Assembly (NCBI GenBank): GCA_006386115.1
Contig: VFIW01000006.1
Span: 1,446,706 to 1,510,705 of the forward strand
Direction of reading: 5' to 3'
Length of the DNA: 64,000 nt
Origin: Globisporangium splendens
Lineage: Eukaryota > Oomycota > Peronosporomycetes > Pythiales > Pythiaceae
Each line of letters starts with the position of its first letter. Position 1 is the first letter of the stretch. A program made the position numbers and the translations under genes. The notes under the pieces were generated by a model. That model saw only the letters and a list, made by a program, of their open reading frames with translations. It had not been told where the DNA came from and did no database searches. Of the stretch, positions 44,359 through 54,821 are shown one piece after another.

Positions 44359-45386
44359 CGTGATCTTTTCTCTTGTGAGAATGCGGGTGGATGCCTGTTG
44401 CAGTTCCCGTTGCGAAATGCCCAACTGAAGTGAGATCCAACTTGCCGTGAAAAGAAAAAACCTCACGTCAAAAAACGGAGTCATGCGACCTTCGAGTCTT
44501 TTCGAGACCCGCCGAGAAATGAACGAAAAACCTCAATTCGTCAACAGCTCCCAAAGATCGCTGCGAAACCTGTGAAGGCACGGATTTCCTTACTTGCGCA
44601 GCAGCAAGCAACGGCAAGTGCAGCGTTTCGAGAGGGAGGCCACTTGGTCTTACCTTCACGATCCGTGCCAAGTGGCTGCGGCTTGAGAGTCATTAATGCA
44701 AGCGTCGCTTTCTTGACATCACGACACCACTCCATTCTGTTTCGTGTTGAAGCTGGAGGGAAAGGGGTGGAAAAAAAAACCTCAAAACAAACTTCAGAAT
44801 GAATGCTGGATGCCGACGTGAAAACTCCTCAGCTATCACATTTCAGTGCATTGAAGCAGAACCTCAATCAAGCGAAATGACACAATCACAGTCATCGTCC
44901 AATTCACCACAAAAGCGATTACTCGCATCCGTGTGGCATTCGATGTGGGTGCCGCCATGGTGATCGCAGTTGACCAACAGATCAACTGACGGAGAGATGC
45001 TTGAAGCTTCGTTCTGCGCTCGATACCACTTGATAGCGCCATGAAAATCATGAACCGTCAGCGGCCGAAGTGGACTCGTTGATCCGAACGCGACACCTCC
45101 ATTCTCGGTAAAAGTTGGGATTCATTCACGTATGGGTGTCTTACGATTGTCTGCGACTTGAGAGTCTATCTGTTGGCACTTGAAGAGATAGCATTGCTGG
45201 CTCCAGTCATGAAACACAAGCTCTGGCACTTTGAAGGCAAGGGGATCGTCAATTGAGTTCACAAGAAAGCACACTTCGTACAGATTAATTAAGAGCTTTT
45301 GGGGCATATCACGTAGCTTACAGCAGCTGCTTTGCCGTAGCTGCGTCTAAGGCTTTGCTTTGTACGGTTTGTACTATATTACTATT
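44359..45386. other. Intergenic region, 1 kb
   Basis: Between two genes on the minus strand (promoter of the thiolase, 3' end of a transporter). Short open frames on both strands show no motif. No RNA gene or repeat was recognised. Confidence 0.4.
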
Positions 45387-47063
45387 CTACGAGCGAGTTG
45401 GTGCGCATCCACCCGTGATCTTCCAGCACTTGGTTTTCTCGAACATACTCAGCAGGTTCACAAGTGTCGACCACACCATTGCGACGAGCAGGTACGCAAC
45501 AGTGACCCCGCCCATGAGTTTACTTTCCCCACCGAAGCGCTTGAGCTCCTGAGTTTCTGCCTTTTGACGAGGGAGAAGCGGTAAAAACGCCAACGAGACG
45601 AGCTTCATGCCGTAGCAAATCCAAATGGTGATCGTGACGTCGCGACGCACTTCGTAGGTGTCCCGCATGATATCTTCAACCCAGACTTGGAAGCGCGCGT
45701 TGATGAGCTTGGCCGTCGTGCGGCCAAATGGCGTCGCGAGGTTCGACGTCGTCGTGAGCAGCCCATACAGCGCGCCTTCGTAGCCTGTCTCAATGAGCTC
45801 CACGACAACGTAGTTCGCGACAATGAAGCGCACGCCATCTGGGACGTACCCGACGATCGGCACGCCGAGCCAAAACCACTGGTTACGGATGATATCCCAC
45901 GTCGTGAGCATGGTCATGAACCCGTCAATGATCACGCTAAGGATGACGGTGATCGCAATGCTGACGCGCCAGTTCCATTGCAGACCGAACTTGCCAGTGA
46001 GTCCCAGTGTGACAGCGTACACGAGCGTGCCAGTAATGACCATGATGCTCGAGTTGAATGGCGTCGCATGCACCCAGTGGAACTTGATGTTGCTGGACGA
46101 GACGATGTTGAAGTTGTTGAAGACCCCCGAGAGGAATTTGTACGCTGCGATCTGGTAGACGGCGCGCTGCTGGATGACCTCCCAGAACCGGCGGATGTAT
46201 ACGCTGAATCGTACCTCGGCCACTTTGTCTTCGTGCAAGAACACCCACGTGATCGGAATGAGAGGCAGACAGAAGATGCCCAGGATAAACATCATCTGCG
46301 GGAATGTCAGCGAAAAGTCAAAGTGCCCACCGTACTGGACGCCATTGAACGCAATGGCAACCACGAGACCGCCGATCGCATTGAAGCCCATCCGCACCGA
46401 GTGGATCGCTGCTTGAATCTGTCCTCGCGTAGCCAGCGGTTCACGCTGCGCATGCTCGACGACCATGGCGTCAGCTGCCACCTCAGCGATCAGATACCCA
46501 AATGCAGCGAGCATCATCGGCACAACGTACTGCCCAGCAGCATCAGGGGCGTTCTTGTTGATCGTAGCTTGTTGTGCCTCGCTCCATCCCTCAGGATTAC
46601 TGAAATGCATCGACGGATCGCCATAGTAAGGCGGAGGAACGTACAACCCCGCCATGTAAAACAGCATGATGCAGCACGAGACCCAGCCAAAGAGCATATA
46701 CGGACGGCGGCGATAGCCGAAAATCGGGAAGCAATCGGAGAGGATCCCGAAAAAGACCTTGAACGACCACGGCAATTGCACCAGCAGCGTCGCGGAGACG
46801 ACGATCGTGCCCTCAGCGTTCAGATATCCCTGGAGCACGGGGTAGATCACACCCGGCAAGACGCCACTGACGAGCCCCACGGCCGCGAATTGCGACAGGA
46901 GCCCGAACGACTCGCGCGAGAACATCTCGGGTGGCTTTCCTTCACGAAGCGCGCCATTCTTGAGTTCTGCGGACGGCTTAGTCTCACCGTACTGCGGGAC
47001 TGCGCTTTCGATGCATGGGCTCAGCAACGGCTGGATCTCGAGCGGCTCGTGCGACGGCGGCAT
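45387..47063 (-). CDS. Folate-biopterin transporter family protein (copy A)
   Basis: MFS-type membrane transporter of the BT1/FBT family, proposed to move folates or pterins. Single exon, 558 residues, about twelve membrane segments. Typical wording: GLVSGVLPGVIYPVLQGYL, FFGILSDCFPIFGYRRRPYM, AADAMVVEHAQREPLATRG, PDGVRFIVANYVVVEL. It ends in CWKITGGCAPTRS. The ATG at 47063 gives an N-terminus like that of copy B (NGALREGKPPEMFSRES); an in-frame ATG at 47120 is possible. It is head to head with copy B at 48708, and the two proteins match closely along the whole length. Substrate is not predictable from sequence. Confidence 0.88.
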   Translation of the reverse strand: MPPSHEPLEIQPLLSPCIESAVPQYGETKPSAELKNGALREGKPPEMFSRESFGLLSQFAAVGLVSGVLPGVIYPVLQGYLNAEGTIVVSATLLVQLPWSFKVFFGILSDCFPIFGYRRRPYMLFGWVSCCIMLFYMAGLYVPPPYYGDPSMHFSNPEGWSEAQQATINKNAPDAAGQYVVPMMLAAFGYLIAEVAADAMVVEHAQREPLATRGQIQAAIHSVRMGFNAIGGLVVAIAFNGVQYGGHFDFSLTFPQMMFILGIFCLPLIPITWVFLHEDKVAEVRFSVYIRRFWEVIQQRAVYQIAAYKFLSGVFNNFNIVSSSNIKFHWVHATPFNSSIMVITGTLVYAVTLGLTGKFGLQWNWRVSIAITVILSVIIDGFMTMLTTWDIIRNQWFWLGVPIVGYVPDGVRFIVANYVVVELIETGYEGALYGLLTTTSNLATPFGRTTAKLINARFQVWVEDIMRDTYEVRRDVTITIWICYGMKLVSLAFLPLLPRQKAETQELKRFGGESKLMGGVTVAYLLVAMVWSTLVNLLSMFEKTKCWKITGGCAPTRS

Positions 47064-48707
47064 GATATCGGATTGTGAGGGACCGCTTGAGGCGGTAAGC
47101 GTTGGATCGCAAAGATACAACGGGGAAGAAATGCGGAAATACGGAAAGCTCTGACTGCCTTACGTCCAATGGGCGTGCGTCGAGCACGCGCTGATCAATC
47201 ACTCCGGAGAGCCGCTCTCGTCGGCATCAAGGACGCTACCCAAGTGCCCATACATTTGGAGCTCTCTCTCTCTCTGTGACCGACCGTCGGACAAACGCGT
47301 TCATTACTCACTCACTCAGTACCGTTCGTGTCTGGCAAAACGCAGCAGCAGCACAGAGATGAGGCGCTCTTACACATCATCAGATTTGTCTCGGTTTCTC
47401 CGACGGCGAAATGTGCACAGTGGTCTATAAACTATGAAGTCGAAGAGAACGGACAAAGTGTCGGATCAGTTTCGAGACTTCACCTGATTGACTTCACAGT
47501 GGCAACTGTGCACTTACCTAAGTTTGTCAACTAACGAAAAAAAAGCAACAGAAGCGCGCTGCGACCATGATGCTGCATGAATACGCTGGAAGAGTGTTAC
47601 GTGGCTGTATTAACTAGATTAATGGAGATCGCAGACGCTTCTTAAGGCGCTCGCTCTACCGTACTTTTAGTCACTTGGATCGCTCGCACCGAGAGATTTT
47701 AATCACATGTGGTCCTCTCCTTACAGTATGCTTTTCCGGTGTGTGTTGAAACGCTGCTAGGGTACAGTAACATCAGCACTGGCATTCTATCCTCAGTGTC
47801 GCTAATAGCTGCTCTTGAATTGGCTCGACGACAGGCTCGTGCCTAGAATTTTCGCGATTGTGGCATTCGCTCGACTCAAGTCCAGACAGAGGCACGCCAA
47901 TACCTTGCTCGGAATGTTCTCACTGTCACTACAGAGGCACCATGCGCAGGATACACTGACCTCAAAACACTGACAAACGATTAGACTGAACGCAGCGTGA
48001 CGTGCAAACCCAAGTCGTAACCAGCGAGCACCACGTTGTAGCGACTGCAGCAGGATGCCCTCGCCAACCGTGGACCAGCGCCAAGGATGTCCCATCGCCG
48101 TCGGAAAAAAGAAGCTCTCCCTGCGCCAAATGCCACGACAACACCCACAGAATCCGCCGCATCAACAGCCCAAATCTTCCGCCGTCGTCGGACAACTAAA
48201 GCCTGCGCATTGTCTCGGGACAACAAGTCACCAAATTAAAGGGTAGAAAGAGACCATTTCGACAGCTGCTATCAATTTAGCGAATCCAAGATCGGAGCTC
48301 CTGGCCAATCGCTGGCATGCCACTTGCCTGCAAATGGGTTGCGCTGGGATGGGGGTGTTCTATGGAGCAAGTGGCGGCGTTCAGAAGAACCAACTGCACC
48401 TGTGTATGGCTTGTCTGTCCTTCCTGCATGCCTGCTGCTTCAGTTGTAAACTTATCCGTTGGCTCCTGCCCGATCGCTCCCTTACGCAGCAAGGTAGATC
48501 GTCGGGATTGAAGAAAGAGCACCCTGCTCAGACGCGCTCCTCCATCCCCCGAATGCCCGCGTGCCCTCAGTCCCATTCGCCAATCTGCCAGCTTCCTCGC
48601 GCTTCTAGAGCTTCCGGATTCTGGTGGTTCTTGTGTGTTGAAGAAGAAGACCTCGCCCACTTTGCCCGCCTGTCTTCCGATCTTGCTACCTCCAGTGAAA
48701 GTTAACT
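47064..48707. other. Shared upstream region of the two transporters, 1.6 kb
   Basis: Long divergent region between the inverted transporter pair. No gene with family motifs is present. Several short open frames (for example 47802-48095 on the minus strand) look random. Not visibly palindromic at the scale I could check by eye. Confidence 0.4.
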
Positions 48708-50375
48708 ATGGTCAACACACTCGACGTCGAACGGGTCTCGACGCCGACGGTCCCAGACAAGTACGCTGCCATCAAGTCACCCAAGCTCGAGATCGAGCTG
48801 GAAAATGGCGCCATCCGTGAAGGCGAACCACCCAAGATCTGCTCGAGAGAGTCGCTCGGACTGCTGGCCCAGTACGCTGGCGTGGGGCTCGTTGGCGGCG
48901 TCCTGCCTGGCGTCATCTACCCCGTGCTGCAGAACTACCTCAATGCCGAGGGCACGATCGTCGTGTCCGCGACGGTGCTCGTGCAGCTTCCCTGGTCCTA
49001 CAAGATGTTCTTCGGCATCATCTCGGACTGCTTCCCGATCTTTGGCTGCCGTCGTCGTCCATACATGATCATCGGCTGGATCTTTTGCTGCGTCATGCTG
49101 TTCCTCATGGCGGGTCTGCATGTCCCCGCCGCGTACTACGGCGATCTGTCACTTCGCAATGTCAGCCCGAGTGCGTGGACTGACGCGCAAAAAGCAATGA
49201 TCAACGAGGACGCCCCAAATGATGCTGGAAAGTACGTCGTGCCGATGATGCTGGCGTCCTTTGGCTACTTGATGTCGGAGGTCGCTGCCGATGCACTCGT
49301 CGTAGAGTACGCGCAGCGTGAACCACTCGCGACGCGTGGTCGTCTCCAGACTGCTGTCTACGCCGTCAAGACGGCGTTCAATGCTATCGCCGCGATCTCG
49401 GTCGCGTTCGCGTTCAATGGCGAGGAATACGGTGGTGAGTTTGATTTCTCGCTCTCGTTTCCCCAGATGATGCTCATTTTGGCGTGCTGCTGTGTGCCGC
49501 TGATCCCGGTCACATGGATCTTCATGGACGAGCCAAAGCCCCTGCCGATCCCATTCAAGATTTACATCCGCGCATTCTGGGACCTGCTTCAACAACGCGC
49601 GATCTACCAGATCGTGGCGTACAAGTTCTTCTCCGGCGTGTTCAACAGCTTCAACATCGTGTCCTCGAGCAACATCAAGTCGTACTGGGTCCACGTCACG
49701 CCGTTCAACAACAGCATCATGGCGATCGTGGGTCAGATTTTTTACGCGACGACACTGGCGCTCACGGGCAAGTACGGACTGGACTGGAACTGGCGGTACA
49801 TCATCATCATCACCATGGTGTCCGCGCTCACAGTCGATGCGTTCATGACGATGCTCACGGTGTGGGATGTCGTGCGCAACCAGTGGTTCTGGCTCGGCGT
49901 GCCGGTGCTCGAGTACTTACCAGACGGCATTCGCTTCATGGTGGCGACGTACTGTGTGGTGGAACTGGCTGAGCAGGGCTACGAAGGCGCGCTCTATGGT
50001 CTTCTCACAGCGACGACGAACCTGTCCACTCCATTTGGACGCTCCATGGCGAAGATCATCAATGCGCAGTTCAAGGTGTGGCTCCAGGATATCATCGACG
50101 ATACCCAGGAGGTGCGTCGTGACGTCACGATCACGATCTGGATCTGTTACGCCATGAAGCTGCTGTCGTTGTGCTTCCTGCCGCTGTTGCCACGCCAGAA
50201 AGAGGATACCCGCGAACTGCGGCGCACGGGCGGGAAGAGCAAGATCATGGGCATCGTCACCATCGTGTACCTCACGTTCGCCATGATCTGGTCCACGATG
50301 ATCAACTTGATGACCATGTACGACAAGACCAAGTGCTGGAAGATCACTGGCGGGTGTGCACCGAAGCGCGGGTAG
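48708..50375 (+). CDS. Folate-biopterin transporter family protein (copy B)
   Basis: Paralogue of the copy at 45387-47063, single exon, 555 residues. Same landmarks: NGAIREGEPPKICSRES, LPGVIYPVLQNYLNAEGTI, FFGIISDCFPIFGCRRRPY, VVEYAQREPLATRG, and the end CWKITGGCAPKRG. The two differ mostly by conservative substitutions in membrane segments, and more in the first 40 residues and in the extracellular loop after segment 4 (SPSAWTDAQKAMINEDAP here). Codon use is the same as in the neighbours, so there is no sign of recent transfer. Inverted local duplication is the simplest origin. Confidence 0.9.
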   Translation: MVNTLDVERVSTPTVPDKYAAIKSPKLEIELENGAIREGEPPKICSRESLGLLAQYAGVGLVGGVLPGVIYPVLQNYLNAEGTIVVSATVLVQLPWSYKMFFGIISDCFPIFGCRRRPYMIIGWIFCCVMLFLMAGLHVPAAYYGDLSLRNVSPSAWTDAQKAMINEDAPNDAGKYVVPMMLASFGYLMSEVAADALVVEYAQREPLATRGRLQTAVYAVKTAFNAIAAISVAFAFNGEEYGGEFDFSLSFPQMMLILACCCVPLIPVTWIFMDEPKPLPIPFKIYIRAFWDLLQQRAIYQIVAYKFFSGVFNSFNIVSSSNIKSYWVHVTPFNNSIMAIVGQIFYATTLALTGKYGLDWNWRYIIIITMVSALTVDAFMTMLTVWDVVRNQWFWLGVPVLEYLPDGIRFMVATYCVVELAEQGYEGALYGLLTATTNLSTPFGRSMAKIINAQFKVWLQDIIDDTQEVRRDVTITIWICYAMKLLSLCFLPLLPRQKEDTRELRRTGGKSKIMGIVTIVYLTFAMIWSTMINLMTMYDKTKCWKITGGCAPKRG

Positions 50376-50913
50376 ATAGACACACTGCTGTACCCGAGCA
50401 TGTTTGACTCGGTTGTTGTTTCATTTAGACATTTTGCTTGCACTGAATACGTTAGTAAAATATAACAAATTGTGCATTTCAAACCAATGCGAATGCGTTC
50501 CCATGCAAGCAACGCTTGCATGTTCACTTGTTTTTCCCTCCGTGACGCACAAAGCATTGCGTCTCGCTCGTAGTCGAGATATCGAAGCCTCTGCAGGTCT
50601 GAAAGAGCCACAAATTAGGCTCGATTTACCTTCTTGGTGATGCTAGTGAAACACTTGGCCACATTTATAGCTATAGGAGAGTCTTGAATTTGTCCGTATT
50701 TATCATTATTTATATACGAAATGTACCATTTCTAACTACCATTTATAGTCCAATTGGCGATTCCACGTAAACAAGGATCCATTGCGAGGTTTTGAGGTTT
50801 TGGGTATTTTTTGGCTGGCGAGTGGCTCTGTTTGAGTGGCGGGGCAATTCCGATCGAATTGCAGGTGTCGTAAAGCAGCAGCAGCTCCTGGAAGCCCACT
50901 CGCCTCGCCCGAC
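50376..50913. other. Intergenic region
   Basis: About 540 bp, AT-rich, between two plus-strand genes. It should contain the promoter of the mitochondrial bL9 gene. Nothing else recognised. Confidence 0.4.
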
Positions 50914-51943
50914 ATGTTGGCCGCATCCTCCAAGCGCGTCGCCTCGCAGATCGCCAAGCGCGATGGCGCCGCCATGCTCTCGCGCGCCTTTGGGTGAGTG
51001 CTGCTTCAGTCTGTGTAGAAGTGATGATCGCGCAACAGCAGGATACCGTGGTGCCAAAATGATACCAGTGACGATGTCGATGGTGCTCGACATTGTCATC
51101 CTCTGCATCCAGTACAAGTGATAGAATAGGTTGCAGTGTGTGCCCACAAGTGCTAATCATCGATTGCTGTTGTTGTTGATGCTGCATTGCCTTGGTAGCC
51201 ATCGTGTGAGCATGGTGCTGAAGCAGGACGTCGCGAACCTCGGGTTCCGCGGCGAAGAAGTGAGCGTCAAGGCCGGCTACGCGCGTAACTTCTTGTACCC
51301 AGAGAAGCTCGCGGTGTACGCGACCGAGGCGAACTTGGAAAAGTACAAGGTGAACAAGGAATCTGTGGACGAAGTGGACGCCGAGAAGGAACGCGCGTTG
51401 AAGCAGATCATCGCGCGCTTGTCGAGCGTCGAAGTGGTGTTCAAGCGCCACACCGCGTCCAAGGCGGAACAAACCCTGCACAGCTCGGTCACGTAAGAAA
51501 TTCTGCAATTTGATGCCTACTGCGCTGTGAATATCATTGCATAATGGCGTGCTGCTATATACTGCTTTTGTGAATGGCTCTAGCGCACAAAACATCTCGG
51601 ACATGCTGGAAAAGCAGCACGGAATCATCGTCGGTGTCGCCCGCATCAACTTGCCAACTCCAATCAAGGTATGTTACTGTATCAGGTTGCCATTTGAAAC
51701 TACCAACGTCATGGTTCTGATGTGGAGTGATCGCTCTCTGTTGGATGAGTGCAGACGCTTGGCTCGCACTCGGTGAAGATTCGCGTGGACGACGAAGTCG
51801 AGAAGGAATACGCTGCTGGTCTGTTGAAGGAAGGCGGTGAAGCACCAGCTGTCGCTGCTGCTGCCGCTGAAGAAGAAGATGCCGTGAAGGGTGCTTCGAA
51901 GAAGAAGGAAGTGAAGCTCCAGGTGCTCGTCACGAGACGGTAA
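50914..51943 (+). CDS. mrpl9: Mitochondrial large-subunit ribosomal protein bL9m
   Basis: Four exons (50914-50993, 51199-51492, 51584-51668, 51755-51943) join in phase to 215 residues. Exon 1 gives a basic leader (MLAASSKRVASQIAKRDG) for mitochondrial import. The N-terminal rRNA-binding domain is clear: MVLKQDVANLGFRGEEVSVK, then GYARNFLYPEKLAVYAT, the bacterial-type L9 signature. The C-terminal domain is recognisable (GSHSVKIRVDDEVEKEY) and is followed by an acidic extension that bacteria lack. Conserved and uninterrupted. Confidence 0.9.
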
Positions 51944-52562
51944 ATATGCTGCAGCTACCCCTGGCGCCGCTGCAACCACGTACCAGAAGACAAAGACGAT
52001 AGCGATACAGACAACGCACACATAAGAATCAGGTTGTTGTGTTGTTTGCATCAGGATTTTCCGTGCGTGTTTCCACTCTCCAACGTTCGGTACGTCCTAG
52101 GACAGAGGAGACGAAGACAATGCAGAGAGCAGCAAGCGATCACTAATCAGCCAAAAAAAAACATCATTAGAGCATTTTGGTGTGTAGTTTGCACCTCCTT
52201 GGCTTCTTGCTTGAGGAGATGCACGCTGTACCGAAGTATTCGGCAGTCTCCCATTGCTGTTGCATTGGTGGCAATGCCCTCAACGACTTTTTCATTTGCC
52301 ACGTTGTGCTGTAATCGCTTCACGGCTTCATCCTATTGCATCATGCAATTTGCATGCAATGCAGCACCATGTGGTGGATGCCACTTTCTTCAAGCCAAAC
52401 TGCTCGTTGCACGATTTTCGCTCCAACAAGTGCGCGAAAAGCTTTTTGGCGCCACGATGACCATCACTCGCGTACCCCTTTAGTTGTGGTGTCCACATTG
52501 CTGCTGTTTCCCAGTTGCCGACTTGCCACGCACGACGCACATCACGCTCCAAAAGCAAAAGA
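51944..52562. other. Intergenic region
   Basis: About 620 bp between bL9m and MGMT, both on the plus strand. No gene or RNA recognised. Short frames near 52336-52480 look random. Confidence 0.4.
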
Positions 52563-53467
52563 ATGCGCCGCACTGCCACCACCACCGTCAACGCCAAGCG
52601 CACGAGCACGCGAGCTGCTGCAGCCATCAAGAACAGCAAGAAGGCGACGGCCAAAGCGCCCGCTGCTTCGACGCCGACGCAGCACATCCAGTGGCGCGGC
52701 AAGCGCATCACTCTCTTTGGTACTGACATTTGGTTGAAATGAGTTGCGCTTCTGGGTTGTTCATTGCAGCCACTTACCATGCATTTGTACACTTGCTTGC
52801 ATGTCACATAGAGTCCAGAGTGTATGAGCTCATCTCATCGGTAAGCAGTTGCTGTACTTGTACTCGTCCTTAGCATTGCGCTGCTGGGAGCTGATCGTTG
52901 TATCTCGGACGTGCATGTTCCAATAGATTCCAAAGGGAAAAGTGAGCACGTATAGAGATGTCGCCAAGGCACTTCATTCCGGACCGCGTTGCGTTGGACA
53001 GGCGCTGCGAGTAAGTGGAACAAGTAAATAGCCAGAGTGCTCTGTATCAGCGGCATGGTCTCACTCTCTTTGTTTTCTTGTTGGTCTGTTCCTCACTGTA
53101 GAAAAATCCATTTGCACCGGAAGTGCCATGCCATCGCGTTGTAGCAGCCTCGCTGGCCATCGGAGGATTCAAAGGCATGTACATTTTGCTTTTACACGGA
53201 ATGGTCTTGTGCGTTTGACTCGAAGCTTGTGATGCTCATGATATGCAACCTATTTGTGGTTCTCTTTCTCTGTGTGTAGGATCAGTGGGTGAAGACTCAG
53301 TCCATATCTGTGAAAAACGCGAGCTTCTCACGAAAGAAGGCGTGACGTTCGCCGAAGATCTGAAGGTGTGTTTTTAGTAGTGGGCATGACTTTGAAGGCT
53401 TCGAACTAATTGTCTGATGTGTGCATGTTTCCTGCAGATTGCGAGCGAATGCTTGCACTTGTTTTAA
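52563..53467 (+). CDS. mgmt: O6-alkylguanine-DNA alkyltransferase (MGMT)
   Basis: Suicide repair protein that moves alkyl groups from O6-guanine to its own cysteine. Six small exons (52563-52719, 52812-52840, 52927-53010, 53102-53174, 53280-53365, 53438-53467) join in phase to 152 residues. After a basic, Ala/Thr-rich N-terminus come IPKGKVSTYRDVAKAL, the DNA-binding helix with the Arg finger (RCVGQALRKNPFAP), and the active site PCHRVV, followed by GGFKGSVGED. The Cys acceptor is intact. The donor after GGFK is GC (AAAG|GCATGT), a GC-AG intron; every other junction is GT-AG. The N-terminal domain of animal MGMT is missing, as in short bacterial Ogt/Atl-like forms. It ends 90 bp from the convergent pseudouridine synthase. 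Confidence 0.93.
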
Positions 53468-53556
53468 CTCGACAGTCTTGTTTTCCTCCTTCTAAATGGT
53501 TATATATATGTATCGAGTTTTCATCACGGCAGCCTTCTAGCCTTTGCTTGTATTCC

Positions 53557-54582
53557 TTAAAGACGATCCGTTGGCTGCAGATATCGCCATTGCCCCACAG
53601 GCAGTTTACCCAGTTTGATGCCACCGATGCGCACACGCTTGAGCGCCATGACGCGCATGCCGACATGCTCGCACATGCGTCGGATGTGGCGGTTCTTGCC
53701 TTCCGTGAGCACGATGCGCAACTGGTTGGCGTTCAGCACCTCGACAGACTTGGCGCGGTATGTGATCCCCTCCTTTGAGGTCACGCCCTTGCGCAGCTGC
53801 TTGAGTTTCTTCTCGATCTCTGGCGTCGGAGCGTCGAGGTTCACGTCCACGCGCACCAGATACTCTTTCTCGATGCCGCCGCTCGGGTCCAGAATCTGCT
53901 TGGCAATCGTTCCTGATAGATACGTACATACAGCAACAAAAGCGTCAGCATACGATGGAATCTAAAGTGTATGGTTGGTCTGCATGGCCAATTCAACCGC
54001 ACCATCCTGTGTGAACAGCAGCACGCCCGTGGAGTTGACATCGAGACGTCCGCAGACCGCCATCTTCCACAGGTTGATCGGTTCCTCCTGCTGCCGCGGC
54101 CGCACTTTGTTGAGCTCTCGGCACTCGTTCTCGAACGTGAGCAGCTTGATCGCCGGCATGTGGTTGTCCTCGGGCTGTGACGACACGACACCCAGTGGCT
54201 TGTTGAGCACGATCGTCACTTTCTTGTTCTGATGGCGTTGCGCTCGGAAATCGAGCTGCACGTCGCTGTCGATGGGCACTTTGAGCCAATCTCCCTGTAC
54301 CTTCTCGCCGTTCACGACCACGTTGCCTGCTTGGATGTACGCGTCGGCCTCGCGGCGCGAGCAGAGACCGCGCTGCGCCATGAGCTTCGCGAGACGGATC
54401 ATGCCGTCGTTCTCCGCGTCATTGCCGTCGCTTCCACTTGATGGTGGTGACGACGGAGGGTGGCTCTGCTGGAGCGCTGCGATGGATCTGTGCAGCCATC
54501 TCTTGGACGGTACCACCGTCGTCTGCGTCTGCTGAGGCAGCAGCAGCGCGCGGATCCGTCCGAGTGTCATTGTCATCGCCAT
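53557..54582 (-). CDS. RsuA/RluB-type pseudouridine synthase, probably mitochondrial
   Basis: Converts a uridine of rRNA to pseudouridine. The start at 54582 opens a leader (MAMTMTLGRIRALLLPQQ) suited to organelle import. An S4 RNA-binding domain follows (LAKLMAQRGLCSRREADAY, then GNVVVNG). The catalytic domain has GRLDVNSTGVLLF with the active-site Asp, and later IEKEYLVRV, RIVLTEGKNRHIRRM and RVMALKRVRIG. One point is odd. After LAMQTNHTL the frame meets TAG at 53962-53964, and no GT donor lies between that motif and the stop. The first usable donor (GTATGC, about 53955) comes after it, and the next exon then reads KQILDPSGGIEKEY. Either an unusual splice site is used or the gene carries a nonsense change. 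Confidence 0.78.
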
Positions 54583-54821
54583 ATTGCTTTGAAAAGAATG
54601 GAGCTCTGAATGACTGGTGGACATCCACTTAAGTACGAACCACAATGTGACATGTGACAAAATGGCTACAGGACACCTTTGCGGCAACAGAAGAGCTACG
54701 AAAAAGAGCTTTTTTTCTTTTTCAGATATGGAGATGAGCAGAATGCAGTATCGCAAGAGCAATATAAATACTATATGCAAGGGCGTTCTTCGGTGCCAAT
54801 CCACGCAGTCGTCCACTCTTT

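Noticed and set aside
45687..47078. 463-codon frame antisense to transporter copy A
   Set aside because: Shadow frame, highly charged with no membrane segments; the sense strand encodes a full transporter.
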